DNA of 64,000 bases from Pseudomonas sp. LD120 (GTDB lineage: Bacteria > Pseudomonadota > Gammaproteobacteria > Pseudomonadales > Pseudomonadaceae). Shown one piece after another: positions 1 through 8,514 of the stretch. The stretch is from positions 1,612,001-1,676,000 of the forward strand of contig NZ_WVHL01000005.1 in the NCBI RefSeq assembly GCF_009861525.1, in the 5' to 3' direction. Positions within the stretch are counted from its first letter, which is position 1. Every line of letters starts with the position of its first letter. The position numbers were made by a program, and so were the translations under genes. The notes below the pieces were generated by a model, which was not told the DNA's origin, ran no database searches, and was given only the letters and a program-made list of their open reading frames with translations.

Positions 1-1
1 C

Positions 2-304
2 AGCTTGCTCGAAGCGGACATGCTCGAAGAACTGACTCGCGAGCACAGCCTGGGAATGGACAAGACCTTGCTGACTCAAACCCGTTTCGGCCTGGGCTGC
101 ATGCTCGATCAACCCCAGGTGGCCAATGCCACCTTCGGTCTGGGCGCTCGTGCGTTCGGGCATCCGGGGGCAGGAGGTTCCATCGGTTTTGCTGATCCGG
201 AGCATGATGTGGCGTTCGGTTTTGTGACAAATACCCTGGGGCCTTATGTACTGATGGACCCCCGGGCCCAGAAGCTGGCGCGGGTTCTGTCGGATTGTCT
301 GTAA
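2..304 (+). CDS. Serine hydrolase, beta-lactamase/EstB family (C-terminal part)
   Basis: The reading frame is open from the window edge, so only about the last 100 residues are seen. The segment HPGAGGSIGFADPE followed by a VAFGFVTN stretch matches the C-terminal active-site strand of class C beta-lactamase-like esterases, where the third catalytic motif (HxGxGG) forms the oxyanion side of the pocket. The catalytic SxxK serine and the Tyr motif would lie upstream of the window. Family members hydrolyse esters or peptides rather than beta-lactams in most cases, and the substrate cannot be told here. The gene stops at a TAA about 140 bases before the next gene. Confidence 0.8.
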   Translation, partial: SLLEADMLEELTREHSLGMDKTLLTQTRFGLGCMLDQPQVANATFGLGARAFGHPGAGGSIGFADPEHDVAFGFVTNTLGPYVLMDPRAQKLARVLSDCL

Positions 305-443
305 AAAGGTTGCTGTTAAGAATTTTTTTGCTTAAACATGCGTGCAAAGCTGCAGGATTGAACCCTGTGGCTTTTATAATTTCCAAGCGTCTGTTTGTAA
401 CGGTTATTTGGACCGAATTTTTATCTCATTTTGTGGATATCCC

Positions 444-1559
444 ATGTCGTCGAACAAGTCGTTAGCCTTGGCCATTTGCCTTACCGTCACCGGTTGTGCA
501 CAAAACCCGCAGAATGAAGCTGATGGTGGCCACTGGTGGGCGTTCGGGTCCGACAAGACCAGCAGCAAACAAGCCCCGCAAATCGCTGAAAGCCCGGCCA
601 GCGCGTCCATCAAAGCAGCGGCGCCCGCAGCCAAGGCACCGGCTGCCGGGCCAGCTACCGCCGCCCCGGTGGCCGCTTCCACCAAGACCGAGAGCAGCGG
701 GTGGTGGCCGTTCTCCGCCAAGGAGGCTGCCGACAAGCCAGTAGCCGAAGCGAAGCAGGGCGAGCCGACACCAGCGCCCGTTGTGGCAAAGGCCGCGGAG
801 TCCGAGACCCATTGGTGGTGGCCGTTTGCCAAGAGCCAGCCAAAGCCGCTGAGCAAGGTCAACGTGACCGACATCCCGATGCCTGACCCGAAAATCACCC
901 AGGCGTGGCTGGACGATTACGAGCCTCGTCTGCGTGAAGCGGTGAAGAACAGCAAGTTGCAAGTGGAGCGTCGCGAGAACGTATTGGTGGTCACAGCGCT
1001 GGTGGACGGGTCGTTCAACCCGGATCGTCCGGCCATGCTGTTGCCCGTGACCCTGGGTCCATTCACCCGTGTCGCCAAGGCCGTTGAAGGTGATCCGAAG
1101 ACCGCGGTGCTGATTCTCGGCCACGCCGATGCCACCGGCCCGACCCTGGCCAACCAGAAGCTGAGCCGTGAACGAGCCCAGTCCATTGCCGCTATCTTCA
1201 GTCTCAGCGGTTTGAAACAAGACCGCCTGATGCTGCGTGGCATGGGCGCGGTGATGCCTCGCGCGGCCAACGACAGTCCTCAGGGCCGCTCGCTGAACCG
1301 TCGCGTGGAAATCATGCTGACCCAGCGCAGCACCCTGTTGGGCCTGCTGAGCAAATATAACCAGCCGACGCCGTCTGAAAGCGAAATGGTTGCCGTGCAG
1401 GATGCCAAGCCTCCGGTGCCAGCGGTTGCACGCAAAAAGGCCGCGGCACCAGCCAAGCGCACCGCTGCTGCCAAGAAGCACGTGGCCAAGAAGGCTCCTG
1501 CGAAAAAGGCTGCGGCTCCTGCGAAGAAAGCGACGGCGACTGCTCAGGCTAAAAACTGA
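444..1559 (+). CDS. OmpA-family lipoprotein with Trp-rich repeats and Lys/Ala tail
   Basis: This is a 371-residue predicted outer-membrane lipoprotein. The ATG at 444 gives a signal peptide ending in the lipobox VTGC (Cys18); the open frame extends to 342, but a longer start would bury the signal. Residues 19-135 are low-complexity Ala/Pro/Lys sequence with three Trp motifs (WWAF at 31, WWPF at 87, WWWPF at 124). Residues 185-292 form an OmpA-like peptidoglycan-binding domain with GHADATG and the diagnostic NRRVEI. The last 45 residues are an AlaLysPro tail resembling histone H1. The layout suggests anchoring between outer membrane and cell wall; the tail and Trp motifs have no function I can name. 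pdxH starts 24 bases after the stop, so the two may be co-transcribed. Confidence 0.85.
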   Translation: MSSNKSLALAICLTVTGCAQNPQNEADGGHWWAFGSDKTSSKQAPQIAESPASASIKAAAPAAKAPAAGPATAAPVAASTKTESSGWWPFSAKEAADKPVAEAKQGEPTPAPVVAKAAESETHWWWPFAKSQPKPLSKVNVTDIPMPDPKITQAWLDDYEPRLREAVKNSKLQVERRENVLVVTALVDGSFNPDRPAMLLPVTLGPFTRVAKAVEGDPKTAVLILGHADATGPTLANQKLSRERAQSIAAIFSLSGLKQDRLMLRGMGAVMPRAANDSPQGRSLNRRVEIMLTQRSTLLGLLSKYNQPTPSESEMVAVQDAKPPVPAVARKKAAAPAKRTAAAKKHVAKKAPAKKAAAPAKKATATAQAKN

Positions 1560-1582
1560 TTCTCAAGGAAAAGGAAGCAGGC

Positions 1583-2233
1583 ATGACTCAGTCTCTGGCT
1601 GATATGCGCCGCGATTACACCCGCGATGGTTTGTCCGAGGCCCAGGCCCCGGACGAGCCTTTCGCGCTGTTCCATCAGTGGTTTGCCGATGCGGTGAACA
1701 CCGAGCAGCCGCCGGTGGAGGCCAATGCCATGACCCTGGCGACCGTTGATGCTGAGGGGCGCCCCCATTGCCGCATCCTGCTGCTCAAGGGCCTGGATGA
1801 GCAAGGGTTCACCTTCTTCACCAACTACGAAAGCGCCAAGGGGCAGCACATAGCAGCGCGGCCATTTGCCGCGATGACATTCTTCTGGCCGGCCCTGGAA
1901 CGCCAGGTGCGGATCGAAGGCCGTGTGGTCAAGGTCACGCCTCAAGAGTCTGACGCCTATTATCAGGTGCGTCCTCTGGGCAGCCGTCTGGGCGCCTGGG
2001 CGTCGCCGCAAAGCCGGGTGATTGCCGATCGTAGTGAGTTGCAGGAGTTGCTCAAGGCCACCGAGGCGCGTTTCAGCGATAGCCAGCCCGATTGCCCGGA
2101 ACACTGGGGTGGATATCGCCTGCTGCCGGAGCGTATCGAGTTCTGGCAGGGGCGCCCCAGCCGTCTGCACGACCGTTTGAACTATCGTCTTGAGGCTGAT
2201 GGACGGTGGGTCCGCGAGCGTCTGGCTCCCTGA
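1583..2233 (+). CDS. pdxH: Pyridoxamine 5'-phosphate oxidase
   Basis: FMN-dependent cytosolic enzyme that oxidises pyridoxine or pyridoxamine 5'-phosphate to pyridoxal 5'-phosphate, the last step of PLP synthesis and salvage. The 216-residue length is normal. Visible family marks are the N-terminal MRRDYT segment, the FMN-binding part RILLLKG with FFTNYESAKG, the WPALERQVRIEG core, SRLGAWASPQS, and the C-terminal FWQGRPSRLHDRLNY motif that contacts substrate phosphate and FMN. The ATG at 1583 is preceded by AAGGAAAAGGAAG, a good ribosome binding site. The gene is 24 bases behind the OmpA lipoprotein gene and converges with a small membrane-protein gene. Confidence 0.96.
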   Translation: MTQSLADMRRDYTRDGLSEAQAPDEPFALFHQWFADAVNTEQPPVEANAMTLATVDAEGRPHCRILLLKGLDEQGFTFFTNYESAKGQHIAARPFAAMTFFWPALERQVRIEGRVVKVTPQESDAYYQVRPLGSRLGAWASPQSRVIADRSELQELLKATEARFSDSQPDCPEHWGGYRLLPERIEFWQGRPSRLHDRLNYRLEADGRWVRERLAP

Positions 2234-2243
2234 GAATCGCAGG

Positions 2244-2480
2244 TCACTCGCCGGGATAACCGGCCGCGGCGGCTTCCAGCCATTGCGGCAGGTCCCGGCG
2301 TTTTACTTTCTGGCGCTGGGCTTCGGCCAATTGTTGCAGCATGAATTGTTTTTTCTGTTCATCGGCACCGGCCAGGGACAAAGCAAGATCCCGGTCCACC
2401 CAGCGCTTGATGCGCACGTACAGCCACCAATGGAAATACAGACCAGCGACGGTGGTCACGATGATGATGAAGTAATCCAT
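2244..2480 (-). CDS. Small hypothetical membrane protein
   Basis: A 78-residue protein of unknown function. Residues 1-24 form one hydrophobic, aromatic-rich segment that can span the membrane (starting MDYFIIIVTTVAGLYFHWW). It is followed by a basic stretch (RIKRW) and a charged, Gln-rich amphipathic helix (residues 36-68). The topology would be N-terminus out, charged tail in the cytoplasm by the positive-inside rule. It is convergent with pdxH, ending 10 bases from it. Similar short proteins are annotated as hypothetical in pseudomonads; I recognise no named family. Confidence 0.7.
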   Translation of the reverse strand: MDYFIIIVTTVAGLYFHWWLYVRIKRWVDRDLALSLAGADEQKKQFMLQQLAEAQRQKVKRRDLPQWLEAAAAGYPGE

Positions 2481-2654
2481 GAAAGATCCTTTGTTCGGTG
2501 GCGCTATGCTAGAAACTGGCGTTACTGCATTGAGAGGGCTTAGGGTTTACCCAGTCTGTACTTGGGCTGAATGAAACCAATTTTATCCGGGCGGCGCCGT
2601 GACAGGTGTCAAGCTGCGGAGTCTAATGACTATCTGTCCTTTGGAGTTGATCCT

Positions 2655-3119
2655 ATGCGTAAGTCTGTCTTGCTGGTTGCGTCTTTCACCACGATGGCGA
2701 TGTTGCTCGGCGGTTGTGCCTCTAACCTGACCGGTGACTCTTACTCTCGCGATGAAGCGCGTCGTGTGCAATCGGTGCGTATGGGCACTATCGAATCCCT
2801 GCGCCCGGTGAAAATCGAAGGCACCAAGACCCCGATTGGCGGCGCTGCTGGCGCTGTGATCGGCGGTGTGGGTGGCAGCGCCATCGGCGGCGGCCGTGGC
2901 AGTATCGTCACCGCTGTGATCGGTGCGGTAGCCGGCGGCCTGTTGGGCTCGGCCACCGAAGAAGGCCTGACCCGTACCCAGGGCGTGGAAATCACCGTGC
3001 GTGAAGACGACGGCAGCATGCGTGCCTATGTCCAGCAGGTTCAGGAAAACGAAGTGTTCCGTATTGGTGATCGGGTGCGCATCATGACCGTCAACGGTAC
3101 CAGCCGCGTTACTCGTTAA
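2655..3119 (+). CDS. Glycine-zipper outer-membrane lipoprotein (SlyB-like)
   Basis: A 154-residue lipoprotein. The ATG at 2655 gives a signal peptide with lipobox LGGC (Cys21); the frame is open to 2571 but that start has no signal peptide. Residues 70-115 are a glycine-zipper region of GxxxG repeats (GGAAGAVIGGVGGSAIGGG), as in the SlyB/Rick_17kDa family of outer-membrane lipoproteins. The C-terminal 40 residues form the small beta domain with an ITVREDDG and RIGDRVRI pattern typical of the family. Members help outer-membrane integrity under cation stress; the exact role is not established from sequence. A strong terminator follows at 3137. Confidence 0.88.
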   Translation: MRKSVLLVASFTTMAMLLGGCASNLTGDSYSRDEARRVQSVRMGTIESLRPVKIEGTKTPIGGAAGAVIGGVGGSAIGGGRGSIVTAVIGAVAGGLLGSATEEGLTRTQGVEITVREDDGSMRAYVQQVQENEVFRIGDRVRIMTVNGTSRVTR

Positions 3120-3136
3120 GCGTTTTCCGATCAAAC

Positions 3137-3168
3137 AAAACCCCGGCCAGGCAACTGGTCGGGGTTTT
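3137..3168. terminator. Bidirectional intrinsic terminator
   Basis: An inverted repeat AAAACCCCGGCCAG / CTGGTCGGGGTTTT around a GCAA loop, with A and T runs on both sides. It lies between the convergent slyB-like gene and nhaA and can stop transcripts from either direction. Confidence 0.9.
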
Positions 3169-3197
3169 GTGTTTTCAGGCTGCCGGATCAGTCTGGA

Positions 3198-4385
3198 TCA
3201 GGACTCCAGCGCCTTGTTGTTGCGGCTGGCGATGGCCGTGACGGCGTAGCCGATCAGCGCGGCCAGCAGTGAGCCGGTGAGAATTCCCATGCGGTCCATG
3301 CCGGCGTATTCGCTACTGCCGGGCACGAAGGCCAGGGAGCCGACGAACAGGCTCATGGTGAAGCCGATCCCGCAGAGAATCGCCACGCCGAGGATCTGGC
3401 CCCAGTTGGCGCCGGCAGGCAGGGTCGTCAGTCCGCTCTTGACCGCCAACCAGCTGAGACCGAACACGCCAACGGTCTTGCCCAGCAACAGGCCAATGGC
3501 AATGCCCATCGGTACATGGTGGGTAAAGCTTTCAAGGGTCACGCCACTCAGGGACAGGCCCGCGTTGGCGAAGGCGAACAGTGGCAGGATGCCGAACGCC
3601 ACCCATGAATGCAGCGCATGTTCCAGCGCCAGGGAGGGCGAAGGTTCGGCATTGCGGGTGCGCAGGGGAATGCAGAACGCCAGGGTTACGCCGGCCAGGG
3701 TGGCATGAACGCCACTCTTGAGTACACACACCCAGAGAATCAGGCCAATGATCATGTACGGCCCGAGCTTCACCACGCCCAAGCGGTTCATCGCCACCAG
3801 CGCCGCGATGCAAGCTGCCGCCAGCATCAGCGACAGGGTCGACAAGGCGCCGGAGTAGAAGATTGCGATGATCACGATGGCGCCCAAGTCATCAATGATC
3901 GCCAAGGTCATCAAAAACAGCTTCAGCGAGGTTGGAACCCGCTTGCCCAGTAGCGCCAGCACGCCCAGGGCGAAGGCGATGTCGGTGGCGGTCGGAATCG
4001 CCCAGCCATTGAGTGCCGCCGGGTTGTCGCGGTTGAGAAACCAGTAGATCAGCGCCGGGATCAGCATGCCGCCAATAGCCGCCGCGCCGGGCAGGACAAT
4101 CTGTGAAGGCTTGGACAGTTGTCCATCCAGGACTTCGCGCTTGACCTCAAGGCCGATCAGCAGGAAAAACAGCGCCATCAGGCCGTCGTTGATCCACAAT
4201 AACAACGGTTTGGCGATGGTCAACGCGCCGACCTGAGCCACCACCGGGGTTTCCAGCAGGCCGTTGTACAGCCAGGATAACGGTGAGTTGTTGATGATCA
4301 GGGCCAGGATGGCTGCGGCGATCAATAACAGACCGCTGGCAGCTTCCATGGCAAAGAAACGAGTGAAAGTGCTACGCAGAGGCAA
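3198..4385 (-). CDS. nhaA: Na+/H+ antiporter NhaA
   Basis: Inner-membrane antiporter that expels Na+ in exchange for H+, giving pH and sodium homeostasis. The 395 residues form about 11-12 hydrophobic segments. The diagnostic pieces are PTATDIAFALGVLALLG, with the conserved Asp of the unwound helix, and the Asp pair in TLAIIDDLGAIVIIA that binds Na+/H+. The N-terminal FFLLIGLEVKREVLDGQLS loop carries the pH-sensing region. The gene stands alone between a shared terminator and a 323-base upstream region. Confidence 0.97.
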   Translation of the reverse strand: MPLRSTFTRFFAMEAASGLLLIAAAILALIINNSPLSWLYNGLLETPVVAQVGALTIAKPLLLWINDGLMALFFLLIGLEVKREVLDGQLSKPSQIVLPGAAAIGGMLIPALIYWFLNRDNPAALNGWAIPTATDIAFALGVLALLGKRVPTSLKLFLMTLAIIDDLGAIVIIAIFYSGALSTLSLMLAAACIAALVAMNRLGVVKLGPYMIIGLILWVCVLKSGVHATLAGVTLAFCIPLRTRNAEPSPSLALEHALHSWVAFGILPLFAFANAGLSLSGVTLESFTHHVPMGIAIGLLLGKTVGVFGLSWLAVKSGLTTLPAGANWGQILGVAILCGIGFTMSLFVGSLAFVPGSSEYAGMDRMGILTGSLLAALIGYAVTAIASRNNKALES

Positions 4386-4708
4386 GGTCGCTCTCCATCT
4401 AAAACTAAAAAAGGTGGCACACCCTAACCTGTACAGTTAGTTGTTAAAACAAAAGTTATATTCTTTTTTGTTATATGCAGAAGGCAAATGGCTTCCTGAG
4501 AAATACCATCTCGCAGTTGTGTTTCCAATTGCTTCACAGCTGTACCTGTCAGGGGGTAAAGATATTTCCTAAGATGTCCGACCGGAGCGGCTCTCAGGCC
4601 GTTTTTCCGTTGATAAAAACACCGGTTTGCCCCGGTCCTGGATCACCAATGCCAGGTGCATTTTATCTTCCTGCGCCGGTATGGCGTTCCATCCGACGAG
4701 AATAGAAC
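4386..4708. other. Intergenic region between nhaA and the PLP enzyme gene
   Basis: This 323-base region separates two divergently transcribed genes and must hold both promoters. It is A+T-rich around 4395-4480. I see no clear operator, RNA or terminator. A short frame at 4475-4705 has no coding features that I can support. Confidence 0.5.
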
Positions 4709-5803
4709 ATGAGCGACAATCGCCAATGGGCCCGTGAGGCCATCCGCATCATCGAGGCCGACTTTCAGCGCAGCGCCGACACTCACTTGATCCCGCTGCC
4801 ACTTCCGGGCCTGGCGGGCATCGAGCTGTATTTCAAGGATGAATCCAGCCATCCCACCGGCAGCCTCAAGCATCGCCTGGCGCGCTCATTGTTTCTGTAT
4901 GCCTTGTGTAACGGCTGGCTCAAGCCTGGCGCTCCGGTGATCGAAGCCTCCAGCGGCTCCACCGCGATCTCCGAAGCCTATTTCGCCCGCCTTCTGGGCC
5001 TGCCGTTCATTGCCGTGATGCCCGCCACCACCTCCCAGGAAAAGATCGCCCAGATCGGGTTCTACGGCGGCAAGAGCCACCTGGTGCAGGACCCGACGCA
5101 GATCTATGCCGAGTCCGAGCGTCTGGCCCGTGAAAGTGGTGGGCACTTCATGGACCAGTTCACCTATGCTGAACGCGCCACCGACTGGCGGGCCAACAAC
5201 AATATTGCCGAGTCGATTTTCCAGCAGTTGCGTTTTGAACGTTACCCAGAGCCCAGTTGGCTGATTTCAAGCCCGGGTACCGGCGGCACCACCGCAACCC
5301 TCGGACGCTACGTGCGTTATCGCCAGCACCGCACCCGGGTGCTGTGTGCCGACGCCGAGCGTTCGGTGTTCTTCGATTACTACCAGAGCGGTGATGCCAG
5401 CTTGCGTCTGGACTGCGGTTCGCGGATCGAAGGCATCGGCCGGCCCCGGGTCGAGGCGTCGTTCCTGCCCAAGGTGATCGACGCCATGGTCAAGGTGCCG
5501 GATGCCCTGTCCCTGGCGGCCATGCATTACCTGGCCCAGCGTTTGGGGCGTCGGGTTGGGGGCTCCAGTGGGACCAACCTGATCGGTGCCCTGATAGCCG
5601 CGCAGCACATGGCCGCGGCCGGCGAGACCGGTTCGATCGTGGCGATTCTCTGCGATGGCGGTGAGCGCTATGCGACCACTTACTACGATCAGCAGTGGCT
5701 GGCGGAGCAGGGGTATGAACTGACGGCGTTGATCGAGGCGGTGGCGGCCAGTGTCGAGCGGGGCCAGGCCTTGCCTGCCAGCGTATTGCGCGCCGGCATC
5801 TGA
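4709..5803 (+). CDS. PLP-dependent cysteine synthase-family enzyme
   Basis: Fold-type II PLP enzyme of 364 residues. The N-terminal part carries GSLKHR, with Lys54 as the likely Schiff-base lysine, then the ASSGSTA loop (80-86) that binds the substrate carboxylate, and PGTGGTTATLGRY (189-201), the phosphate-binding glycine loop. GGSSGTNL near 284-291 and LCDGGERY near 314-321 complete the PLP site. This matches the cysteine synthase / cystathionine beta-synthase family; beta-elimination or beta-replacement on a serine or cysteine derivative is expected, but the substrate is not predictable. The ATG at 4709 begins the conserved frame. REP elements follow the gene. Confidence 0.85.
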   Translation: MSDNRQWAREAIRIIEADFQRSADTHLIPLPLPGLAGIELYFKDESSHPTGSLKHRLARSLFLYALCNGWLKPGAPVIEASSGSTAISEAYFARLLGLPFIAVMPATTSQEKIAQIGFYGGKSHLVQDPTQIYAESERLARESGGHFMDQFTYAERATDWRANNNIAESIFQQLRFERYPEPSWLISSPGTGGTTATLGRYVRYRQHRTRVLCADAERSVFFDYYQSGDASLRLDCGSRIEGIGRPRVEASFLPKVIDAMVKVPDALSLAAMHYLAQRLGRRVGGSSGTNLIGALIAAQHMAAAGETGSIVAILCDGGERYATTYYDQQWLAEQGYELTALIEAVAASVERGQALPASVLRAGI

Positions 5804-5812
5804 ACCCGGCTT

Positions 5813-5921
5813 GGGAGCCGACTGGCCGGCGAACAGTTCCAGGGGGGGTGTGTCGTTTCGCAAGGCGCCTTCGCTGGCCAGTCAGCTCCTGAAGATTTGC
5901 AGGAGCCGGCTTGCCGGCGAA
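5813..5921. repeat. REP cluster (three units)
   Basis: Three copies of a Pseudomonas REP palindrome: GGGAGCCGACTGGCCGGCGA at 5813, an inverted copy at 5870-5890, and AGGAGCCGGCTTGCCGGCGA at 5901. Alternating orientation makes it a BIME-like array between two convergent genes. Such units act as transcript 3'-end stabilisers or as targets of RAYT transposases. Confidence 0.8.
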
Positions 5922-5933
5922 AGAGCCGGTGCG

Positions 5934-7547
5934 TCAGGCCTGGGTGCCGAGGATGTTGCGAGCCACGGCTTCGGCAACACGAATCCCGTCGACCCCGGCG
6001 GAGAGAATCCCCCCGGCGTAACCGGCGCCTTCACCGGCCGGATACAGCCCCTTCACATTCAGGCTCTGCATCGAAGCATCACGAGTGATGCGCAGCGGTG
6101 ATGAAGTGCGGGTCTCGATCCCGGTCAGCACCGCATCGTGCAGGGAGTAGCCCTTGATCTGCCGCTCGAAGGCCGGCAAGGCTTCACGGATGGCTTGGAT
6201 GGCAAAGTCCGGCAGAGCCAGGGCCAGGTCGCCCAGGTTGACGCCCGGCTTGTAGGACGGCTCGACGCTGCCCAGCGCGGTGCTGGGTTTGCCGACGATA
6301 AAGTCGCCGACCAATTGCGCCGGTGCCTGGTAGTTGCTGCCCCCCAGGACAAAGGCGTGGGACTCCAGGCGCTCCTGCAATTCGATTCCCGCTAGCGGGC
6401 CGCCGGGGTAGTCCACTTCCGGGGTAATGCCCACCACGATGCCGGAGTTGGCATTGCGTTCGTTACGCGAGTATTGGCTCATGCCGTTGGTCACCACCCG
6501 ATTCGGCTCGGAGGTGGCGGCCACCACGGTGCCGCCCGGGCACATGCAGAAGCTGTACACCGAACGGCCGTTCTTGGCGTGATGCACCAGCTTGTAGTCG
6601 GCAGCGCCGAGTTTCGGGTGACCGGCGTACTTGCCCAGGCGCGCGCTGTCGATCAGTGATTGCGGGTGTTCGATACGGAAACCCACCGAGAACGGCTTGG
6701 CTTCCATGAACACGTTCCGGCTGTGGAGCATGCGGAAGGTGTCGCGGGCACTGTGGCCCAGGGCCAGGATCACGTGCCGGGAGCGCAGTTGTTCACCGCT
6801 GGCCAGTTCCACAGCCTGCACCTGGCCGTCTTCGATCAACAGGTCGGTGACTCGCTGTTCGAAGCGCACTTCACCGCCCAGGGCGATGATTTGTTGACGC
6901 ATGTTTTCCACCACGCCGGTGAGGCGGAAAGTACCAATGTGCGGTTTGCTGACGTAGAGGATTTCCTCCGGCGCGCCCGCGCGGACGAACTCATGGAGTA
7001 CCTTGCGGCCGTGGTGTTGTGGGTCCTTGATCTGACTGTAGAGCTTGCCGTCGGAGAAGGTCCCGGCGCCGCCTTCGCCGAACTGAACGTTGGATTCGGG
7101 GTTGAGCACGCTTTTACGCCATAGGCCCCAGGTGTCCTTGGTGCGCTGGCGCACTTCCTTGCCACGCTCAAGGATGATCGGCTTGAAACCCATCTGCGCC
7201 AGCAGCAGGCCGGCGAAGATCCCGCATGGGCCGAAACCCACCACGATGGGCCGCTCGCCGAGGTCTGCCGGGGCTTGACCCACCACCTTGTAGCTGACAT
7301 CCGGCGCCGGGTTGACGTTGCGGTCGTCGGCGAACTTGAGCAGCAGCGGCGCTTCGTCGCGCACGCTCAGGTCGATGGTGTAGATAAAACACAGCTCGGA
7401 AGACTTCTTGCGTGCGTCGTAGCTGCGTTTGAACAAGGTGAAATCGAGCAGCTCATCGCTGGCGATCCCCAGGCGCTGCACGATAGCGGCGCGCAGGTCT
7501 TCATCGGGATGGTCGATCGGCAACTTGAGTTCGGTGATTCGTAACAT
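5934..7547 (-). CDS. FAD-dependent oxidoreductase, COG2509 family
   Basis: A predicted flavoprotein dehydrogenase of 537 residues from the ATG at 7547. The frame runs on to 7574, but MLRITELKLPIDHP is the usual N-terminus. Residues 1-75 are the small N-terminal domain typical of COG2509 proteins. IVVGFGPCGIFAGLLLAQMG (101-120) is the GxGxxG dinucleotide fold that binds FAD, followed by IILERG. FGEGGAGTFSDGKLYSQ and the C-terminal GLYPAGEGAGYAGGI, which positions the flavin, are also clear. It is distantly related to thioredoxin reductase and BFD-like flavoproteins; its substrate is unknown. It is convergent with the PLP enzyme gene across a REP array. Confidence 0.88.
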   Translation of the reverse strand: MLRITELKLPIDHPDEDLRAAIVQRLGIASDELLDFTLFKRSYDARKKSSELCFIYTIDLSVRDEAPLLLKFADDRNVNPAPDVSYKVVGQAPADLGERPIVVGFGPCGIFAGLLLAQMGFKPIILERGKEVRQRTKDTWGLWRKSVLNPESNVQFGEGGAGTFSDGKLYSQIKDPQHHGRKVLHEFVRAGAPEEILYVSKPHIGTFRLTGVVENMRQQIIALGGEVRFEQRVTDLLIEDGQVQAVELASGEQLRSRHVILALGHSARDTFRMLHSRNVFMEAKPFSVGFRIEHPQSLIDSARLGKYAGHPKLGAADYKLVHHAKNGRSVYSFCMCPGGTVVAATSEPNRVVTNGMSQYSRNERNANSGIVVGITPEVDYPGGPLAGIELQERLESHAFVLGGSNYQAPAQLVGDFIVGKPSTALGSVEPSYKPGVNLGDLALALPDFAIQAIREALPAFERQIKGYSLHDAVLTGIETRTSSPLRITRDASMQSLNVKGLYPAGEGAGYAGGILSAGVDGIRVAEAVARNILGTQA

Positions 7548-7659
7548 GACAGGATCCGGGTAGGCGGTGCGCAACAGTGCGCCGGCTTGCTTTGCACAAA
7601 CCGGCGATTATAAGCCGCAATCCACCATTGCCGTGAGGCTAAAACCGCTGCTCGTCGCC

Positions 7660-8340
7660 TCAGTCGTTGCGTGAGCCGCCGAAATAGCCGCAACCGCGTT
7701 GTACCTGACCATCGATCCGTAGCTCTGCAGTGAGGTGCTGGACGCTGCCGGTCACGCTGTCGACGCAACGTTGCGGCGCCACCCAAAGCTCCACGCGCTG
7801 GTGATTGGCTTCGCTGGAGAGGTTGAAGCGGCCATCGCCCAGTTGTTCTTCCAGATAGGGCAGGGCCAGGGTCGGCTGGCCGGCGCGTTCGATCATCATG
7901 CCCCGGGTGCTGACATCGACGTTCCAGACCGGGTTCTTGCTGCCGGCCCGCAGGATCAGCCGCTGGAAGTTCGGGTTGTTGCAGGCATGACTGGCGCGTT
8001 CGATGCGATACAGCTGGCGCAGATCCAGTTGGCCGTCGCCGTTGCCGCTGGCGGAGAACTTGCCCCGCAGATCGGCGAACAGTTGGCCTTGTTTTTCCGC
8101 CAGGGTCGCGGCTTCCTGCAGCACGCTGGTGCCGCCGCCATCGCTGACCACGTACCGGCGATCTTCAGTGCAGGGTTTGAACAGCAGCTTGCCATCCGCT
8201 GCGCTGAGTTCACCCTGCATCCGGGTCAGCCCGGCCATGGACGGTGCCTTGGGCGGTTGGTTGAACATCGGCAGCATCTGGCAGCCGGCAAACAGCGGCA
8301 GCAGAGCGAAACAAAGCAGTGAACGGGCGGTGCGCATCAT
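7660..8340 (-). CDS. Hypothetical lipoprotein
   Basis: A 226-residue protein with an N-terminal signal peptide and lipobox LFAGC (Cys20), followed by QMLPMF. The start could be the Met at 8340 or the next one at 8337. The mature part has several Cys residues (in PCTEDR, HACNN, QRCVD and RGCGYFGG) that may form periplasmic disulfides, plus a conserved C-terminal GCGYFGGSRND. The overall plan resembles the COG3650-type putative lipoproteins. No enzymatic motif is visible. It lies 112 bases upstream of the FAD oxidoreductase on the same strand. Confidence 0.72.
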   Translation of the reverse strand: MMRTARSLLCFALLPLFAGCQMLPMFNQPPKAPSMAGLTRMQGELSAADGKLLFKPCTEDRRYVVSDGGGTSVLQEAATLAEKQGQLFADLRGKFSASGNGDGQLDLRQLYRIERASHACNNPNFQRLILRAGSKNPVWNVDVSTRGMMIERAGQPTLALPYLEEQLGDGRFNLSSEANHQRVELWVAPQRCVDSVTGSVQHLTAELRIDGQVQRGCGYFGGSRND

Positions 8341-8514
8341 TGGGCCTCCAAACGGAAGCCGACACGTTACGCAGCCCGCCCGGTCACCACAACCCCGGAT
8401 CGCCCGTCATCACCTACCGTCTGGTGCCGGCGTGCCATGCAAGAGGCGCCGATGAAGCCTTGTGCTGTCCAAGAGCGTACTTTCGCTGGCAAGTCTGCTG
8501 CGTCTATACCTTGT

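Noticed and set aside
4475..4705. 76-residue frame between nhaA and the PLP enzyme gene
   Set aside because: It has odd composition, a weak start and fills a divergent promoter region.
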